Shown here: positions 24,976-35,958 of the stretch, one piece after another
Layout: every line of letters begins with the position of its first letter
How positions within the stretch are numbered: the first letter of the stretch is position 1
Origin: Ruficoccus amylovorans
GTDB lineage: Bacteria; Verrucomicrobiota; Verrucomicrobiia; Opitutales; Cerasicoccaceae
NCBI RefSeq assembly: GCF_014230085.1
Contig: NZ_JACHVB010000014.1
Coordinates: 186,001 to 250,000, forward strand
Direction: 5' to 3'
DNA length: 64,000 bases
Translations under genes and position numbers: made by a program
The notes under the pieces: model-generated
Told to the model about the DNA's origin: nothing
Databases searched by the model: none
Seen by the model: the letters and a program-made list of their open reading frames with translations, nothing else

Positions 24976-27021
24976 ATGTGGTCAGAAGGAAAGCTCGACG
25001 TGAGACCCGCGTCAGGTTTGTTTTCAATCATGGCGAATCACGAGGACGGTACAGCTTCGGAGAGCAACGGGGCTATTGAGGCGGAGCAGGCAGCGGAGCT
25101 GTCCTCCCCGCCGGACAATGTGATCTCGTCCTCGACCGAAGGAGGTTCTTCCCCGGTAGATACGGTTCGCGCCGGGCTCACGCTGGCGGCGTTGGGGGTG
25201 GTTTTTGGGGACATCGGGACGAGCCCGCTCTACGCCATGAACGCAACCCTGGCCTTCGCCGACCCCAACGGGCTGAACAAGTCCGTGCTCGGGATCGTGT
25301 CGCTGTTTTTCTGGACGCTGATGCTCGTCGTCACGGTCAAGTACCTGCTGTTCATCATGAAGGCCGACAACGAAGGCGAGGGCGGGGACTTCGCCATGCA
25401 CGCGCTGCTGGAGGAGAAGATGAAGTCCTCTCGGCGCACGCCGTTTATTTTCCTGCTCATCGCCTTCGGGGCAGCTCTCTTGGTGGGGGACGGCGTGATT
25501 ACCCCGTCGATTTCCGTGCTCAGCGCCATCGAGGGGCTGGAGGTGGCAGGGCCGGACATGGGACATCTGGTGGTGCCGCTTTCGCTGGCTATTTTGATCG
25601 TGCTCTTCGCGATTCAGCGCTTCGGGACCGGGGGCATCGGCAAGGCCTTCGGACCTGTCATGCTCGTTTGGTTCGCGGTGCTGGGGGCGCTCGGGGCGTA
25701 CCAGCTTTTCCAACACGGCCCGGAGGTGCTCATGGCGGTCAATCCGCTTTACGGGCTGGAATTCCTCTGGCACGAGCGGGCGCAGGCGCTGATGGTACTC
25801 GGGGGCGTCGTGCTGTGTGTGACCGGGGTGGAGGCGCTCTACGCGGACATGGGGCACTTCGGGCGCAAGGCGATCCAGCGCGGCTGGCTCTTTGTCGCCA
25901 TGCCGGGGCTGTTGCTGAACTACTTCGGGCAAGGGGCGCTGGCACTGGCCAGCCCGAAGCCGCCGGAGAACCTCTTTTTCAGCCTCGTGCCGCAGGGCTG
26001 GATGACGTGGGCGCTCGTCGTGCTGGCCACGGTGGCGACGGTCATCGCCTCGCAGGCAGTCATCTCGGGCGTGTTCACACTGACTCGGCAGGCGATCCAA
26101 CTGCGCTACTGCCCGAACCTCTCCGTCGTGCACACCTCGAATGAGGTCGAGGGGCAGATTTACGTGCCCATCGTGAACATCCTGCTCTGCGTGTTGTGCG
26201 TGGCGACGGTGGTCATGTTCAAGACTTCGGAGTCGCTGGCGGCGGCCTACGGGATGGCGGTGACGGCGGCGATGGGTGTCACCTCGCTGGCGTACTTCTA
26301 CGTCCGAATCAAGGTCTGGAAAAAGGGCTTTGCGCTCAGCCTGGTGCTGCTGGCGCTGTTCTGGGTGATTGATCTGTCCTTCCTCGCCTCGAACGTTTTA
26401 AAATTCTTCTCCGGGGCCTACTACCCGCTGCTGATCGCGGGCGGGCTCTTTGTGCTCATGCTGACCTGGCGCGTGGGGCGGAGGCTGATCCACAACTCCA
26501 TCTTCGAGTACCTCGACCCGCTGGATAAGTTCCTGCAAGAGCTACCGGAAAAGCCGCACACGCCGCTCAAGGGCACGGCGATTTTCCTGACCGCGGACAA
26601 CCACTACGCGCCGGTCGCCTTGCGGGACCAGATCGAGTTTTACGGCGTGCTGCGCGAACAGAACATCCTCCTGACCGCGCTGCCCGACGTGAAGCCCGTG
26701 GTCCGGCACGGACGGATCGTGGAAATGGAAAAACTTGAGCACGGTTTTTACCGGATCACCTTCCGCTATGGCTACCGGGAGCGGCCCGACCTGATGGAAC
26801 TGCTCCGCTACGTCCGCGACGAGGTGGGGAGCAAGATCGACATCGACGACGTGCTTTTCCACTTCAACCGCGAGCGGGTTTTCATCACGCGGGCCCGCAC
26901 GCTCTGGCTTCCGCTAAAAATGCTGTTCTCCTTCCTCGCCCGCAACTCCCGCGCCACGCAGGAGCGCTTCGTCTATCCGCCCCGGCGCGCCGTCGAAACG
27001 GTGCACCCGGTGTTTTTGTAG
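24976..27021 (+). CDS. kup: Kup-type potassium uptake protein
   Basis: A 681-residue inner-membrane K+ (probably K+/H+) symporter. The family opening LGVVFGDIGTSPLYAMNATL, the segment NEGEGGDFAMHALLEEK, GDGVITPSISVLSAIEGLE and GVEALYADMGHFGRKAIQ are all present, with about twelve membrane helices and a C-terminal cytoplasmic domain from about residue 520. The ATG at 24976 is preferred because GGGAGGG at 24964-24970 sits at ideal distance; the ATG at 25030 (663 residues) is a real alternative. The extra N-terminus is polar and acidic, residues 1-55. It is divergent from tetR and may share its operator. Confidence 0.92.
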   Translation: MWSEGKLDVRPASGLFSIMANHEDGTASESNGAIEAEQAAELSSPPDNVISSSTEGGSSPVDTVRAGLTLAALGVVFGDIGTSPLYAMNATLAFADPNGLNKSVLGIVSLFFWTLMLVVTVKYLLFIMKADNEGEGGDFAMHALLEEKMKSSRRTPFIFLLIAFGAALLVGDGVITPSISVLSAIEGLEVAGPDMGHLVVPLSLAILIVLFAIQRFGTGGIGKAFGPVMLVWFAVLGALGAYQLFQHGPEVLMAVNPLYGLEFLWHERAQALMVLGGVVLCVTGVEALYADMGHFGRKAIQRGWLFVAMPGLLLNYFGQGALALASPKPPENLFFSLVPQGWMTWALVVLATVATVIASQAVISGVFTLTRQAIQLRYCPNLSVVHTSNEVEGQIYVPIVNILLCVLCVATVVMFKTSESLAAAYGMAVTAAMGVTSLAYFYVRIKVWKKGFALSLVLLALFWVIDLSFLASNVLKFFSGAYYPLLIAGGLFVLMLTWRVGRRLIHNSIFEYLDPLDKFLQELPEKPHTPLKGTAIFLTADNHYAPVALRDQIEFYGVLREQNILLTALPDVKPVVRHGRIVEMEKLEHGFYRITFRYGYRERPDLMELLRYVRDEVGSKIDIDDVLFHFNRERVFITRARTLWLPLKMLFSFLARNSRATQERFVYPPRRAVETVHPVFL

Positions 27022-27026
27022 GGGGA

Positions 27027-27256
27027 TTTTATTGCTCACACGGAGGCACAGAGGCACGGAGGAGAGGGAGTGGAAATGCCTGCACTTTAAGCGGTCGCCA
27101 TAGATAAAGGATAGCAGTGTTTCGAGAACCGATTCTCTTTGTGCCTTGGTGTCTTTGTGGTTAAATCTCTTTTTTCATCTGAGGCGGCTTTCACACTTCC
27201 ACTCAGGTCAGGCTATTCCACCTCCGTGCCTCTGTGCCTCCGTGTGAGCAATAAAA
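27027..27256. repeat. 36-bp perfect inverted repeat, family C (8-nt period arms)
   Basis: Positions 27027-27062 and 27221-27256 are exact reverse complements over 36 bp, separated by 158 nt. The arms contain CACGGAGG, CACAGAGG, CACGGAGG units at 8-nt spacing. Similar units occur at 16667 and 36035-36207. Confidence 0.9.
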
Positions 27257-27298
27257 AAAAAGCCGCGGGCGATGAAACGCGCCGCGGCTTTGAAAAAA
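27252..27298 (-). terminator. Intrinsic terminator of gltBD
   Basis: AAAGCCGCGG at 27259-27268 pairs with CCGCGGCTTT at 27282-27291. Read on the minus strand, the stem is followed by about nine T residues (27251-27259), as expected about 100 nt after the gltD stop. Confidence 0.8.
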
Positions 27299-27398
27299 GA
27301 ATTCGTTGATTGTCCGTTTGCTTCCCTGGGGGAGGAGCCTTTCTGGCTTCGTAGGGGCGGATTGCTGGTCCCCTTCAGTGCCAGCGGGTGCAACCCGC

Positions 27399-28889
<1,491 letters not shown>

Positions 28890-28933
28890 TAAAAAGATGG
28901 TTAATTGTTAATTGCTAAATGGTTATTGGGAGC

Positions 28934-28965
28934 AAGCCATTAAGCCATTTGACCATTTAGCCATT
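28934..28965. repeat. Four tandem 8-nt units between gltB and gltD, family D
   Basis: AAGCCATT, AAGCCATT, TGACCATT, TAGCCATT run without a gap from 28934 to 28965. A facing copy (TTAATTGCTAAATGGTTAT at 28908-28926) makes the spacer a hairpin-forming palindrome. The last unit runs to within a few bases of the gltB stop. Confidence 0.75.
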
Positions 28966-28969
28966 TAAT

Positions 28970-31900
28970 TTAATTGCCGCCGACGCGGGAGAGATCCTTG
29001 AGGTTTTCTTCAAACGCCGCCATGGCCGCTTCGTCGCCGGAGAGACCCTGCTCTTCGACTTTCTTGAAGCAGTTGAGCATGCGTTCGTAGTCGCGGGGCA
29101 TGACCTTGGAGAATTTCGCCAGGGCCGCGTCCCAGTTGTCGAGGATTTCCCGGCCACGCTCGCTGCCGGTGTACTTGACGTGCTTCTCGATTTCGGCCTT
29201 CACGCTGGCAATCTCCGCGTCGTCGCACTCGACGAGTTGGTAGAGGTTGACCATATCGTGGTTGAGCCGGTTCGAAAAGTCGCCGTCCACGTCGTAAACG
29301 TAGGCCACACCGCCGGACATGCCCGCGGCGAAGTTGCGTCCCGTCGAGCCCAGGCAGATCACCTGGCCACCGGTCATGTACTCGCAACCGTGGTCGCCCA
29401 CGCCTTCGATGACGGCCTTGACCCCGGAGTTGCGCACGCAGAAGCGTTCGCCCGCCACGCCGCTGACGTAGGCGTGCCCGAGGGTCGCGCCGTAGAAGGC
29501 GACGTTACCGGTGATGATGTTCTCATGGGCCTTGAAGGCCGAGCCCTTGGGCGGATAAACAATGACCTTGGCACCGGAAAGGCCCTTGCCGAGGTAGTCG
29601 TTGGTGTCGCCCTCAAGTTCGAAGGTCATGCCGGGAGGCGCGAAGGCCCCGAGGCTCTGGCCGGCGCTGCCGGTGAAGTGCATCCAGATGGTGTCTTCGG
29701 GCAGGCCCTGCGCGCCCCAGCGGCGAGTCAGTTCGCTGCCGGTGATGGTGCCCACAACGCGGTTGATGTTGATGATGGGCAGGTCGATCTTGACCTTCTC
29801 GCCCTTTTCGAGGGCGGGCTTGCACATCTCCAGCAGGTGCGTGTTGTCGAGGGCGACATCGAGGCCGTGGTCCTGCGGCATCTGGCAGTAGTGGCCGACT
29901 TCCGGGCCCACGTCGGGGCGGTGGAAAATCGCGGTCAGGTCGATGCCTTTGGCCTTCCAGTGGCTGATGGCTTCGCGGGTATCGAGCAGATCGACACGGC
30001 CGATCATGTCCGTGAACTTGCGGAAGCCCAACTGCGCCATGATCTCGCGGATTTCCTGCGCGATGAAGGTCATGAAATTGACCACATGCTCGGGCTTGCC
30101 GGTGAACTTTTCACGCAGCTTCGGGTTCTGGGTGGCGACGCCGACCGGACAGGTGTTCTTCTGGCACACGCGCATCATCAGGCAGCCCATAGTCACGAGC
30201 GGAGCCGTGGCAAAGCCGAACTCCTCCGCGCCCAGAAGGGCACCGATCACGATGTCGCGACCGGTCTTCATCTGGCCGTCGGTTTCAAGGACGACGCGGC
30301 TGCGCAGGTTGTTGAGCAGCAGGATCTGGTTGGTCTCGGCCAGGCCGAGTTCCCACGGCACCCCGGCGTTGTAGATCGAGGACAGGGGCGAGGCGCCCGT
30401 GCCGCCGTCATGGCCGGAGATGAGGATGACGTCGGCATGGCCCTTGGCCACCCCGGCGGCAATCGTGCCCACGCCGACTTCGGCCACGAGCTTCACGTTG
30501 ACCCGCGCGCCGGTGTTGGCGTTCTTGAGGTCGTGGATCAGCTCCGCGAGGTCTTCGATGGAGTAAATGTCGTGGTGCGGGGGCGGGGAGACGAGCCCCA
30601 CGCCGGGGGTCGAGTGACGGACCTTGGCCACCCACGGGTAAACCTTCGCGCCGGGCAGTTCGCCGCCTTCGCCGGGCTTGGCACCCTGGGAGACCTTGAT
30701 CTGGAGCTCGTCGGAGTTGACCAGGTATTCGCTGGTCACGCCGAAGCGGCCCGAGGCGACCTGCTTGATGGCGGAGCGCTTGCTGTCGCCGTTGGGCAGG
30801 GTCTTGAAACGTTCGGGGTCCTCGCCTCCTTCGCCGGTGTTGGACTTGCCGCCGATGCGGTTCATGGCGATGGCGAGCGTTTCGTGGGCTTCCTTGGAAA
30901 TCGAGCCGTAGGACATGGCCCCGGTCTTGAAGCGCTTCAGGATGGCCTCGACCGGTTCGACCTCTTCGAGCGGAACCGGCTCGCGGTCCTCCAGCTTGAA
31001 CTTCATCAGCCCGCGCAGGGTGGCGAGGTTCTCGGTCTGGTCGTTAACCAGCGCGGTGTACTCCTGGAAGGTTTTGAAGTCGCCCGTGCGGACGGCCTTC
31101 TGGAGCGTATGGATGGTGCGCGGGTTAAAGAGGTGGTACTCCCCGTTGCGGCGCCACTGGTACTTGCCGCCCGGGTCGAGCGCGGCCTCGGCGTCTTCGA
31201 TGTGGCGGTCCGGATAGGCGCTGGTATGGCGCTGGGCGACCTCGTCGGCGATAACACCGATGTCGATGCCCTCGATCCGGCTGGCGGTGCCGCAGAAGTA
31301 CTTCTGGATGATCGAGCTGTTGAGTCCGATCGCCTCGAAGATCTGCGCGCCGCGGTAGCTGGCCACGGTGGAGATGCCCATCTTGGCCATGGTCTTGACC
31401 ACGCCCTTGATGGAGCCCTTGAGGAAGTTGTAAACCGCCTTGTCGAAGTCGATGTCGAGCATGTCCTGCTGGATCATGTCGTAGATCGACTCAAAGGCCA
31501 TGTAGGGGCAGACGGCGTCCACCCCGTAGCCGAGCAGGACGGCGAAGTGGTGCACTTCGCGCGGCTCGCCGGATTCGAGGATGATGGAAACCTTCGTGCG
31601 CGTGCCCTGCTTGACCAGGTGGTGGTGCAGGCCGCCGACGGCCAACAGCGCCGGGATGGGGGCGGCGTCGGGGCCGATCCCGCGGTCGGAGAGTACGAGG
31701 ATGTTAACGCCCTGCTTGACGGCCTTGTCGGCCTTGGCGAAGAGCTTTTCGAGCGCCTTTTCCAGCCCGTCGCCGCCGCTCTTGGCCTTGAAGGTCATCT
31801 CAAGCGTGTCGGCCTTGAAGCCGGGCTTGTCGATCTGGCGGAGGGTTTCGAGCTGCTTGTTGTCAATGAGCGGGCTGTGGAGCCGGATCATGCGGCAGCT

Positions 31901-33649
31901 TTCGGGCTTGGGCTCAAGCAGGTTGCCCTCGGAGCCGATGAAGGTCTCCGTGGCGGTGATGAGTTCCTCACGGATGCAGTCCAGTGCCGGGTTCGTGACT
32001 TGGGCGAAGATCTGCTTGAAGTAATCGTAAAGGAGCTTCGACTTGTTCGAGAGCACGGCCAGCGGGATGTCCGTCCCCATCGAGCCGATGGGCTGGACGC
32101 CGTTGGTGGCGGTCGGGCCGAGGATAAAGCGCAGGTCCTCGTAGGTGTAGCCGAAGGCGCGCTGGCGCTCGAGCACGGTCTCGTGATCGACACCGGGAAC
32201 GTCGGCGGGCACGGGCAGGTCTTCGAGGAAGAGGCGGTTTTCCTTCAACCACTCGGCGTAGGGCTGGGCGGTTGCGATCTGGTGCTTGAGCTCCTCGTCG
32301 CCGATGATGCGGCCCTCGCGGGTATCCACCAGGAACATGCGGCCCGGTTGCAGGCGGCCCTTTTTGACCACAATCTTGGGGTCGATGTGGACGGTGCCCA
32401 CTTCGGACGCCATGATGACGCGGTCGTCGTTGGTGACGTAGAAGCGCGAGGGGCGCAGGCCGTTACGGTCGAGCGAAGCGCCGACCACGGTGCCGTCGGA
32501 GAAGGTGATCGAGGCCGGGCCATCCCAGGGCTCCATCATGCAGGCGTGGTACTCGTAGAACGCCTTCTTTTCCGGGGACATGGTCTCGTGCTTTTCCCAG
32601 GGCTCGGGGATCATCATCATGACGGCGTGCGGCAGACTGCGGCCGGTCAGGTGAAGGAATTCGAGCACGTTGTCGAAGCGGGCCGAGTCGGAGCCATCCT
32701 CGTTGATGACGGGGAAGACCTTCTTGAGTTCCTTGCCGAAGATGTCGCTCTCGCACTGGGCCTGGCGGGCCTTCATGAAGTTGACGTTGCCCATGACCGT
32801 ATTGATCTCGCCGTTGTGCGACATGAAGCGGTTCGGGTGGGCGCGGGGCCAGCTCGGGAAGGTGTTGGTCGAGAAGCGCGAGTGCACAATGGCCAGCGCT
32901 GACTCGAAGTCCTTGTCGTGCAGGTCGTGGAAGTAGGGGCTGATCTGCTCGGGGGTGAGCATGCCCTTGTAGATCATGGTGCGGGCCGAGAGGCTGACCA
33001 TGAAGAAGAACTCCGCCCCGGGAAAGGCCACCTGCGCGTCCGAGAGCACGGCGTTGTGGTGCTTGGAGGCGACGGAAATCTGGTTGTGGCGGATCGCGTA
33101 GTGGATGCGGCGACGGATGATGTAGAGCTTGCGCTCCCACTCAATGTCGTCGGTGATCTCGGGCGAGCGCTTGATGAATATCTGTTCCATCACCGGCTCG
33201 TAGCTCTTGGAGGTCTTGCCCAGGATCGAGCTGTCCACCGGCACGCGGCGCCAGCCGAGCAGCTTCTGGCCTTCGGCGTTGATGATCTGCTCACAGACTT
33301 CCTTGGCGGCGCTGCGCTCCGGTGTCTCGGGAGACATGAAAATGATCCCGGCGCCGTACTGGCCTTCCTCGGGCAGCTTGACTCCCTTGGCGGCCATTTC
33401 GCGGCGCAGGAACTTGTCCGGCATCTGGACGAAGATCCCGGCACCGTCCCCGGTGTCCGGCTCGCAACCGCAGGCTCCGCGGTGGATCATGTGGTTGTTC
33501 ATCTCGATCGCGTCCTCAATGATCTGGTGAGAACGCTGCCCCTTTAAGTGGCAGACGAAGCCGACGCCACAGGAGTCTTTTTCCCGCGAAGGATCGAACA
33601 GGCCCTGCTTCTCGGGCCAGCCAAGTTCCGTATTCGGACGATTTGCCAT
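28970..33649 (-). CDS. gltB: Glutamate synthase large subunit
   Basis: 1559 residues, a normal size. The N-terminal glutaminase domain begins with Cys27 ([14 protein letters not shown]), so the first 26 residues are a propeptide that must be removed to expose the catalytic Cys. The synthase domain carries FMN-site sequences such as [14 protein letters not shown] and the 3Fe-4S ligands in [15 protein letters not shown]. The C-terminal beta-helix domain has Gly-rich repeats ([26 protein letters not shown]). It produces glutamate together with GltD, encoded directly downstream. It is the first gene of its operon. A long leader of about 430 nt separates it from the PEP-CTERM gene and contains a possible sigma-54 promoter. 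Confidence 0.97.
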   Translation of the reverse strand: MANRPNTELGWPEKQGLFDPSREKDSCGVGFVCHLKGQRSHQIIEDAIEMNNHMIHRGACGCEPDTGDGAGIFVQMPDKFLRREMAAKGVKLPEEGQYGAGIIFMSPETPERSAAKEVCEQIINAEGQKLLGWRRVPVDSSILGKTSKSYEPVMEQIFIKRSPEITDDIEWERKLYIIRRRIHYAIRHNQISVASKHHNAVLSDAQVAFPGAEFFFMVSLSARTMIYKGMLTPEQISPYFHDLHDKDFESALAIVHSRFSTNTFPSWPRAHPNRFMSHNGEINTVMGNVNFMKARQAQCESDIFGKELKKVFPVINEDGSDSARFDNVLEFLHLTGRSLPHAVMMMIPEPWEKHETMSPEKKAFYEYHACMMEPWDGPASITFSDGTVVGASLDRNGLRPSRFYVTNDDRVIMASEVGTVHIDPKIVVKKGRLQPGRMFLVDTREGRIIGDEELKHQIATAQPYAEWLKENRLFLEDLPVPADVPGVDHETVLERQRAFGYTYEDLRFILGPTATNGVQPIGSMGTDIPLAVLSNKSKLLYDYFKQIFAQVTNPALDCIREELITATETFIGSEGNLLEPKPESCRMIRLHSPLIDNKQLETLRQIDKPGFKADTLEMTFKAKSGGDGLEKALEKLFAKADKAVKQGVNILVLSDRGIGPDAAPIPALLAVGGLHHHLVKQGTRTKVSIILESGEPREVHHFAVLLGYGVDAVCPYMAFESIYDMIQQDMLDIDFDKAVYNFLKGSIKGVVKTMAKMGISTVASYRGAQIFEAIGLNSSIIQKYFCGTASRIEGIDIGVIADEVAQRHTSAYPDRHIEDAEAALDPGGKYQWRRNGEYHLFNPRTIHTLQKAVRTGDFKTFQEYTALVNDQTENLATLRGLMKFKLEDREPVPLEEVEPVEAILKRFKTGAMSYGSISKEAHETLAIAMNRIGGKSNTGEGGEDPERFKTLPNGDSKRSAIKQVASGRFGVTSEYLVNSDELQIKVSQGAKPGEGGELPGAKVYPWVAKVRHSTPGVGLVSPPPHHDIYSIEDLAELIHDLKNANTGARVNVKLVAEVGVGTIAAGVAKGHADVILISGHDGGTGASPLSSIYNAGVPWELGLAETNQILLLNNLRSRVVLETDGQMKTGRDIVIGALLGAEEFGFATAPLVTMGCLMMRVCQKNTCPVGVATQNPKLREKFTGKPEHVVNFMTFIAQEIREIMAQLGFRKFTDMIGRVDLLDTREAISHWKAKGIDLTAIFHRPDVGPEVGHYCQMPQDHGLDVALDNTHLLEMCKPALEKGEKVKIDLPIININRVVGTITGSELTRRWGAQGLPEDTIWMHFTGSAGQSLGAFAPPGMTFELEGDTNDYLGKGLSGAKVIVYPPKGSAFKAHENIITGNVAFYGATLGHAYVSGVAGERFCVRNSGVKAVIEGVGDHGCEYMTGGQVICLGSTGRNFAAGMSGGVAYVYDVDGDFSNRLNHDMVNLYQLVECDDAEIASVKAEIEKHVKYTGSERGREILDNWDAALAKFSKVMPRDYERMLNCFKKVEEQGLSGDEAAMAAFEENLKDLSRVGGN

Positions 33650-33860
33650 ACGCGTGTTTTTTACTAATACTGGGTTAAGAGGTCATAGATTCCTCCCTGC
33701 CGAGGCGGGGGAAATGTGAAAATGTCGGCACGGGAAACAGGAGCACAACACACCCCCAGCCATTCCTGGAATGGAGAAGCAAGACACTTGTTTCCCTCGC
33801 GAGCGGAGTAAAATTGGACTTCGATGACGGAAATGCAAATTTTTTATTTATAGTGTCGTT

Positions 33861-33877
33861 AAGCAGTCGCTATGCCA
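33861..33877 (-). promoter_or_regulatory. Possible sigma-54 promoter of gltBD
   Basis: On the minus strand the sequence reads TGGCATAGCGACTGCTT: a GG and a GC with exactly ten bases between them, matching the -24/-12 arrangement (TGGCAY...TTGCW) except for C in place of the first T of the -12 box. It is about 210 nt upstream of gltB. Nitrogen-dependent sigma-54 control of gltBD would make sense, but no activator site was found, and an A+T stretch next to it (TATAAATA on the minus strand) could be a sigma-70 -10 box instead. Confidence 0.3.
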
Positions 33878-34030
33878 GCGAAGTGGATAACGCGATGAGG
33901 GACGGGAATTCCCGTTGCCGTGAGATTATAGTGGAAATGCCCCTTGGAGCCTGATCTGACGGCTAATCAGGGCGATTTTCGGGCGGTTGGGTAGGGGGGA
34001 GATGGTCTTTTTCCGCTCCGGCTTTCCCCT

Positions 34031-34063
34031 AAAAAAAAGGGGAACCTCGGAAAAGGTTCCCCC
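34031..34063 (-). terminator. Intrinsic terminator of the PEP-CTERM gene at 34088
   Basis: GGGGAACCT (34039-34047) pairs with AGGTTCCCC (34054-34062) across a CGGAAA loop. On the minus strand eight T residues follow directly. Confidence 0.85.
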
Positions 34064-34087
34064 TGGGAAAACTGGCGCAATAGGTGT

Positions 34088-34678
34088 TTAGCGTGAGTGG
34101 ACACGGACCATGCGTCGGGCCGTGATAAAGCCGAGAACTCCGAGCGCCAGGACGGAGGCGTAGGTTGAGGGCTCGGGAACGCTGTAGAAGAAGCCCTGGA
34201 CCGCCCCGGCCTGGATGCCGCCCTGGTTAAAGTTATCAGCTCCCCAGACGAGGATCAGATCACTGTCGAGATTGCTCAGATCGAAAATCCCGGATGCGAA
34301 GGTGGCCGTGTAGGTGCCCGATACGGTATCCCCGGTCGTGAAATACCCACCATTGGTCTGGAAGTAGATTGAACTGGTCGAGGCGAAGCTATCGGTCATA
34401 TAGAGATCGATAGGTGTACCGGCCACAGCCAGATCGCTCGAGGTCGGGGTCAGTGTCGTGCTGGGGCTCAAGATCCAGTCATTATCTGTCGGATCGGAGG
34501 CCACTATCATCAGCGAGCGTCCGAGGCTCGCCGGGGCGGGGCCTGTCAGCGTGCCTGAGAGTGTGAAGCTCAGAGCCGTGTCGGTGAAAGTGACATTGCT
34601 GATCGTGACATCAGCCTGTGATGTCTGCGCGCCAATAACACCCAGCAGGGCCCCCATAATCAGTGTTTTTAGTCTCAT
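34088..34678 (-). CDS. PEP-CTERM sorting-signal secreted protein
   Basis: A 196-residue secreted protein. A signal peptide (MRLKTLIMGALLGVIGAQTSQA) leads to a Thr/Ser-rich, beta-strand-like body (residues 24-165) with no recognised enzyme motif. The C-terminus is a textbook PEP-CTERM tail: VPEPSTYA (Pro168-Glu169-Pro170), a hydrophobic helix (SVLALGVLGFITA) and a basic end (RRMVRVHSR). Such tails are recognised by an exosortase that anchors or processes exported proteins; no exosortase is encoded in this window. It is a single gene with its own terminator. The function of the body is unknown. Confidence 0.88.
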   Translation of the reverse strand: MRLKTLIMGALLGVIGAQTSQADVTISNVTFTDTALSFTLSGTLTGPAPASLGRSLMIVASDPTDNDWILSPSTTLTPTSSDLAVAGTPIDLYMTDSFASTSSIYFQTNGGYFTTGDTVSGTYTATFASGIFDLSNLDSDLILVWGADNFNQGGIQAGAVQGFFYSVPEPSTYASVLALGVLGFITARRMVRVHSR

Positions 34679-34957
34679 TAAGTTAATTTATTTTTTTGTT
34701 AAGGGGTATGCTGTTTCTTATTTTGGGTATTAGCGTTCTTGTCAATACATGGGTTTAAGTGACTAGTAGATTTAAGAGCCAAAGACTCTATTCTGGCGGA
34801 TTTTAAAATGCCTTTTCCGTGCTTCGCCCCACATGCCTGGCCTGTGCGCATCTCGCTACGCTACGTCGCTTCACCTCGAAAGCCGAAAACCAGCCTGGGC
34901 GGACTCGTTCCGCAATTTGAAGACAGTCCTTAGAACAGCTCGGGCTGGGGGGCGGGC
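34679..34957. other. Spacer upstream of the PEP-CTERM gene with a protein-like stretch in the wrong frame
   Basis: 34679-34800 is A+T-rich and probably contains the promoter of the minus-strand PEP-CTERM gene. From about 34928 down to 34807 on the minus strand one frame reads DCLQIAERVRPGWFSAFEVK followed by RRSVARCAQARHVGRSTEKAF and a stop. It has no start codon of its own and is not in frame with the HAD hydrolase that ends at 34930 (34930-34957 here overlap that gene's end). I read it as a possible dispersed repeat or gene remnant. Confidence 0.4.
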
Positions 34958-35958
34958 GAAGGCTCAGGGCTGGGGTCGCCGTCGTCGTCACGGTGCAGGT
35001 GGCGCGGGGGTTGGCGTACCCGGCGGGCGAGCAGTTCCTCTTGTTCCCCGACAATGCGGTCGCAGATTTTTTCCACCTGCAGGCGCAGCCAGCGGCTGGT
35101 TGGAGAGCCGGGGGTGTAGTCCGCCGGGCCGTAATTATGCACGCGCCCGTCTTCGCAGAGCCGGTCGTTCTGGGCGAACTCCGCCTCGCTTGTCGGGTTG
35201 TACACGGCAAAAGTCTTACCTCCGGCCTTGCGCACGACGGCGAAGCAGGGCACGTCGCTGGGGCCGTCGGCGATGTAAATCATGTTCGCGAAGGGCACCC
35301 GGCGGTCTTCTTGGACCATCTTGAAATTGACATTGATGGCCGGGTTTTTGTTCGAGCCCTTGTTGATCTCAAAGAGGTAGCGGGTTTTGATCGTGTTGTC
35401 CACGATGACGCCGATCTGGCTGATCTCGAAGTCCGTCTGGATCTGAAGCTCGTTCTGACGGCTGAAATACGGGGGCAGGGGGCACTCGATCAGCTCACAG
35501 GCGAAAATCCCGTCCACGGCCCCGGCAATCTTGCTGCCGCGGATCATCTCGGCCAGGCCGGTGCTGATGATGTAGTGCTCCAACCGGATTTCGTGTTTTC
35601 TGTAATCGGGCTTGGACGTGGCGAAGTCCTTTAATTCGCCAAAAAACTCCGGCAGCCCCGGGAAAAACGGAATCTGCCCGCCCAACTCGTGCAGATGGCG
35701 GTTTTGCAGGCCCTTGAGCGGGCCGTTTTTGATGAAGCTGAGCAGGTGGTTGAGGTAAACGGTCTCGCGCGAGACGGTAATGCCGCGCTTGGCGTAGATG
35801 TCGGGCAGGGCGTTGACCTCGGCCCAGAAGTGCTCCTCGTCGATCCCGTAGCGCTCGAAAATCGGAGCCTGCATGTACCCCGGCGTCAGGGTCTTGTCGA
35901 AGTCCCAGATCACCGCCACCACGTTGCGGTTGTTCAGCTTGTTGGTCGAAGAAGTCAT
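34930..35958 (-). CDS. HAD-superfamily hydrolase
   Basis: A 342-residue cytoplasmic protein. The HAD nucleophile motif is [12 protein letters not shown] with Asp19 and Asp21. Motif II is probably the Ser/Thr of [10 protein letters not shown], and motif IV is [13 protein letters not shown]. The large inserted region between residues 30 and 120 is a cap domain. It is a phosphatase by family, perhaps phosphoserine-phosphatase-like, but the substrate cannot be told. The ATG at 35958 is chosen because the 14 residues before it (from 36000) are Arg/Phe-rich and precede the conserved start poorly. The C-terminal 35 residues are low-complexity ([17 protein letters not shown]). It is divergent from prfA across a repeat-rich spacer. 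Confidence 0.8.
   Translation of the reverse strand: MTSSTNKLNNRNVVAVIWDFDKTLTPGYMQAPIFERYGIDEEHFWAEVNALPDIYAKRGITVSRETVYLNHLLSFIKNGPLKGLQNRHLHELGGQIPFFPGLPEFFGELKDFATSKPDYRKHEIRLEHYIISTGLAEMIRGSKIAGAVDGIFACELIECPLPPYFSRQNELQIQTDFEISQIGVIVDNTIKTRYLFEINKGSNKNPAINVNFKMVQEDRRVPFANMIYIADGPSDVPCFAVVRKAGGKTFAVYNPTSEAEFAQNDRLCEDGRVHNYGPADYTPGSPTSRWLRLQVEKICDRIVGEQEELLARRVRQPPRHLHRDDDGDPSPEPSPAPQPELF

Larger units (their letters stand above)
27022..27398. other. 377-nt spacer between convergent kup and gltD
   Basis: No gene. It holds a 36-bp perfect inverted repeat (see separate entry), a further C-family stretch at about 27131-27170 (CTTTGTGCCTTGGTGTCTTT), the gltD terminator, and a small hairpin GCGGGT/ACCCGC near 27383-27397 just downstream of the gltD stop. 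Confidence 0.6.
33650..34087. other. 438-nt spacer: gltB promoter region and PEP-CTERM gene terminator
   Basis: No gene. The half near gltB is A+T-rich around 33835-33860 (AATTTTTTATTTATAG) and carries a possible sigma-54 site at 33861-33877. The far end holds the terminator of the PEP-CTERM gene. A palindrome GGGAATTCCC lies at 33904-33913. Confidence 0.5.

Noticed and set aside
27027-27256. Insertion sequence ends
   Set aside because: The 158-nt interior encodes no transposase, and no target duplication is visible; the arms belong to the family C repeats seen at several other sites.
29180-32902. Very long open frame (about 1240 codons) on the + strand opposite gltB
   Set aside because: Antisense shadow of a high-GC gene; Val/Gly/Asp-rich composition and no domain, while gltB on the other strand is unmistakable.
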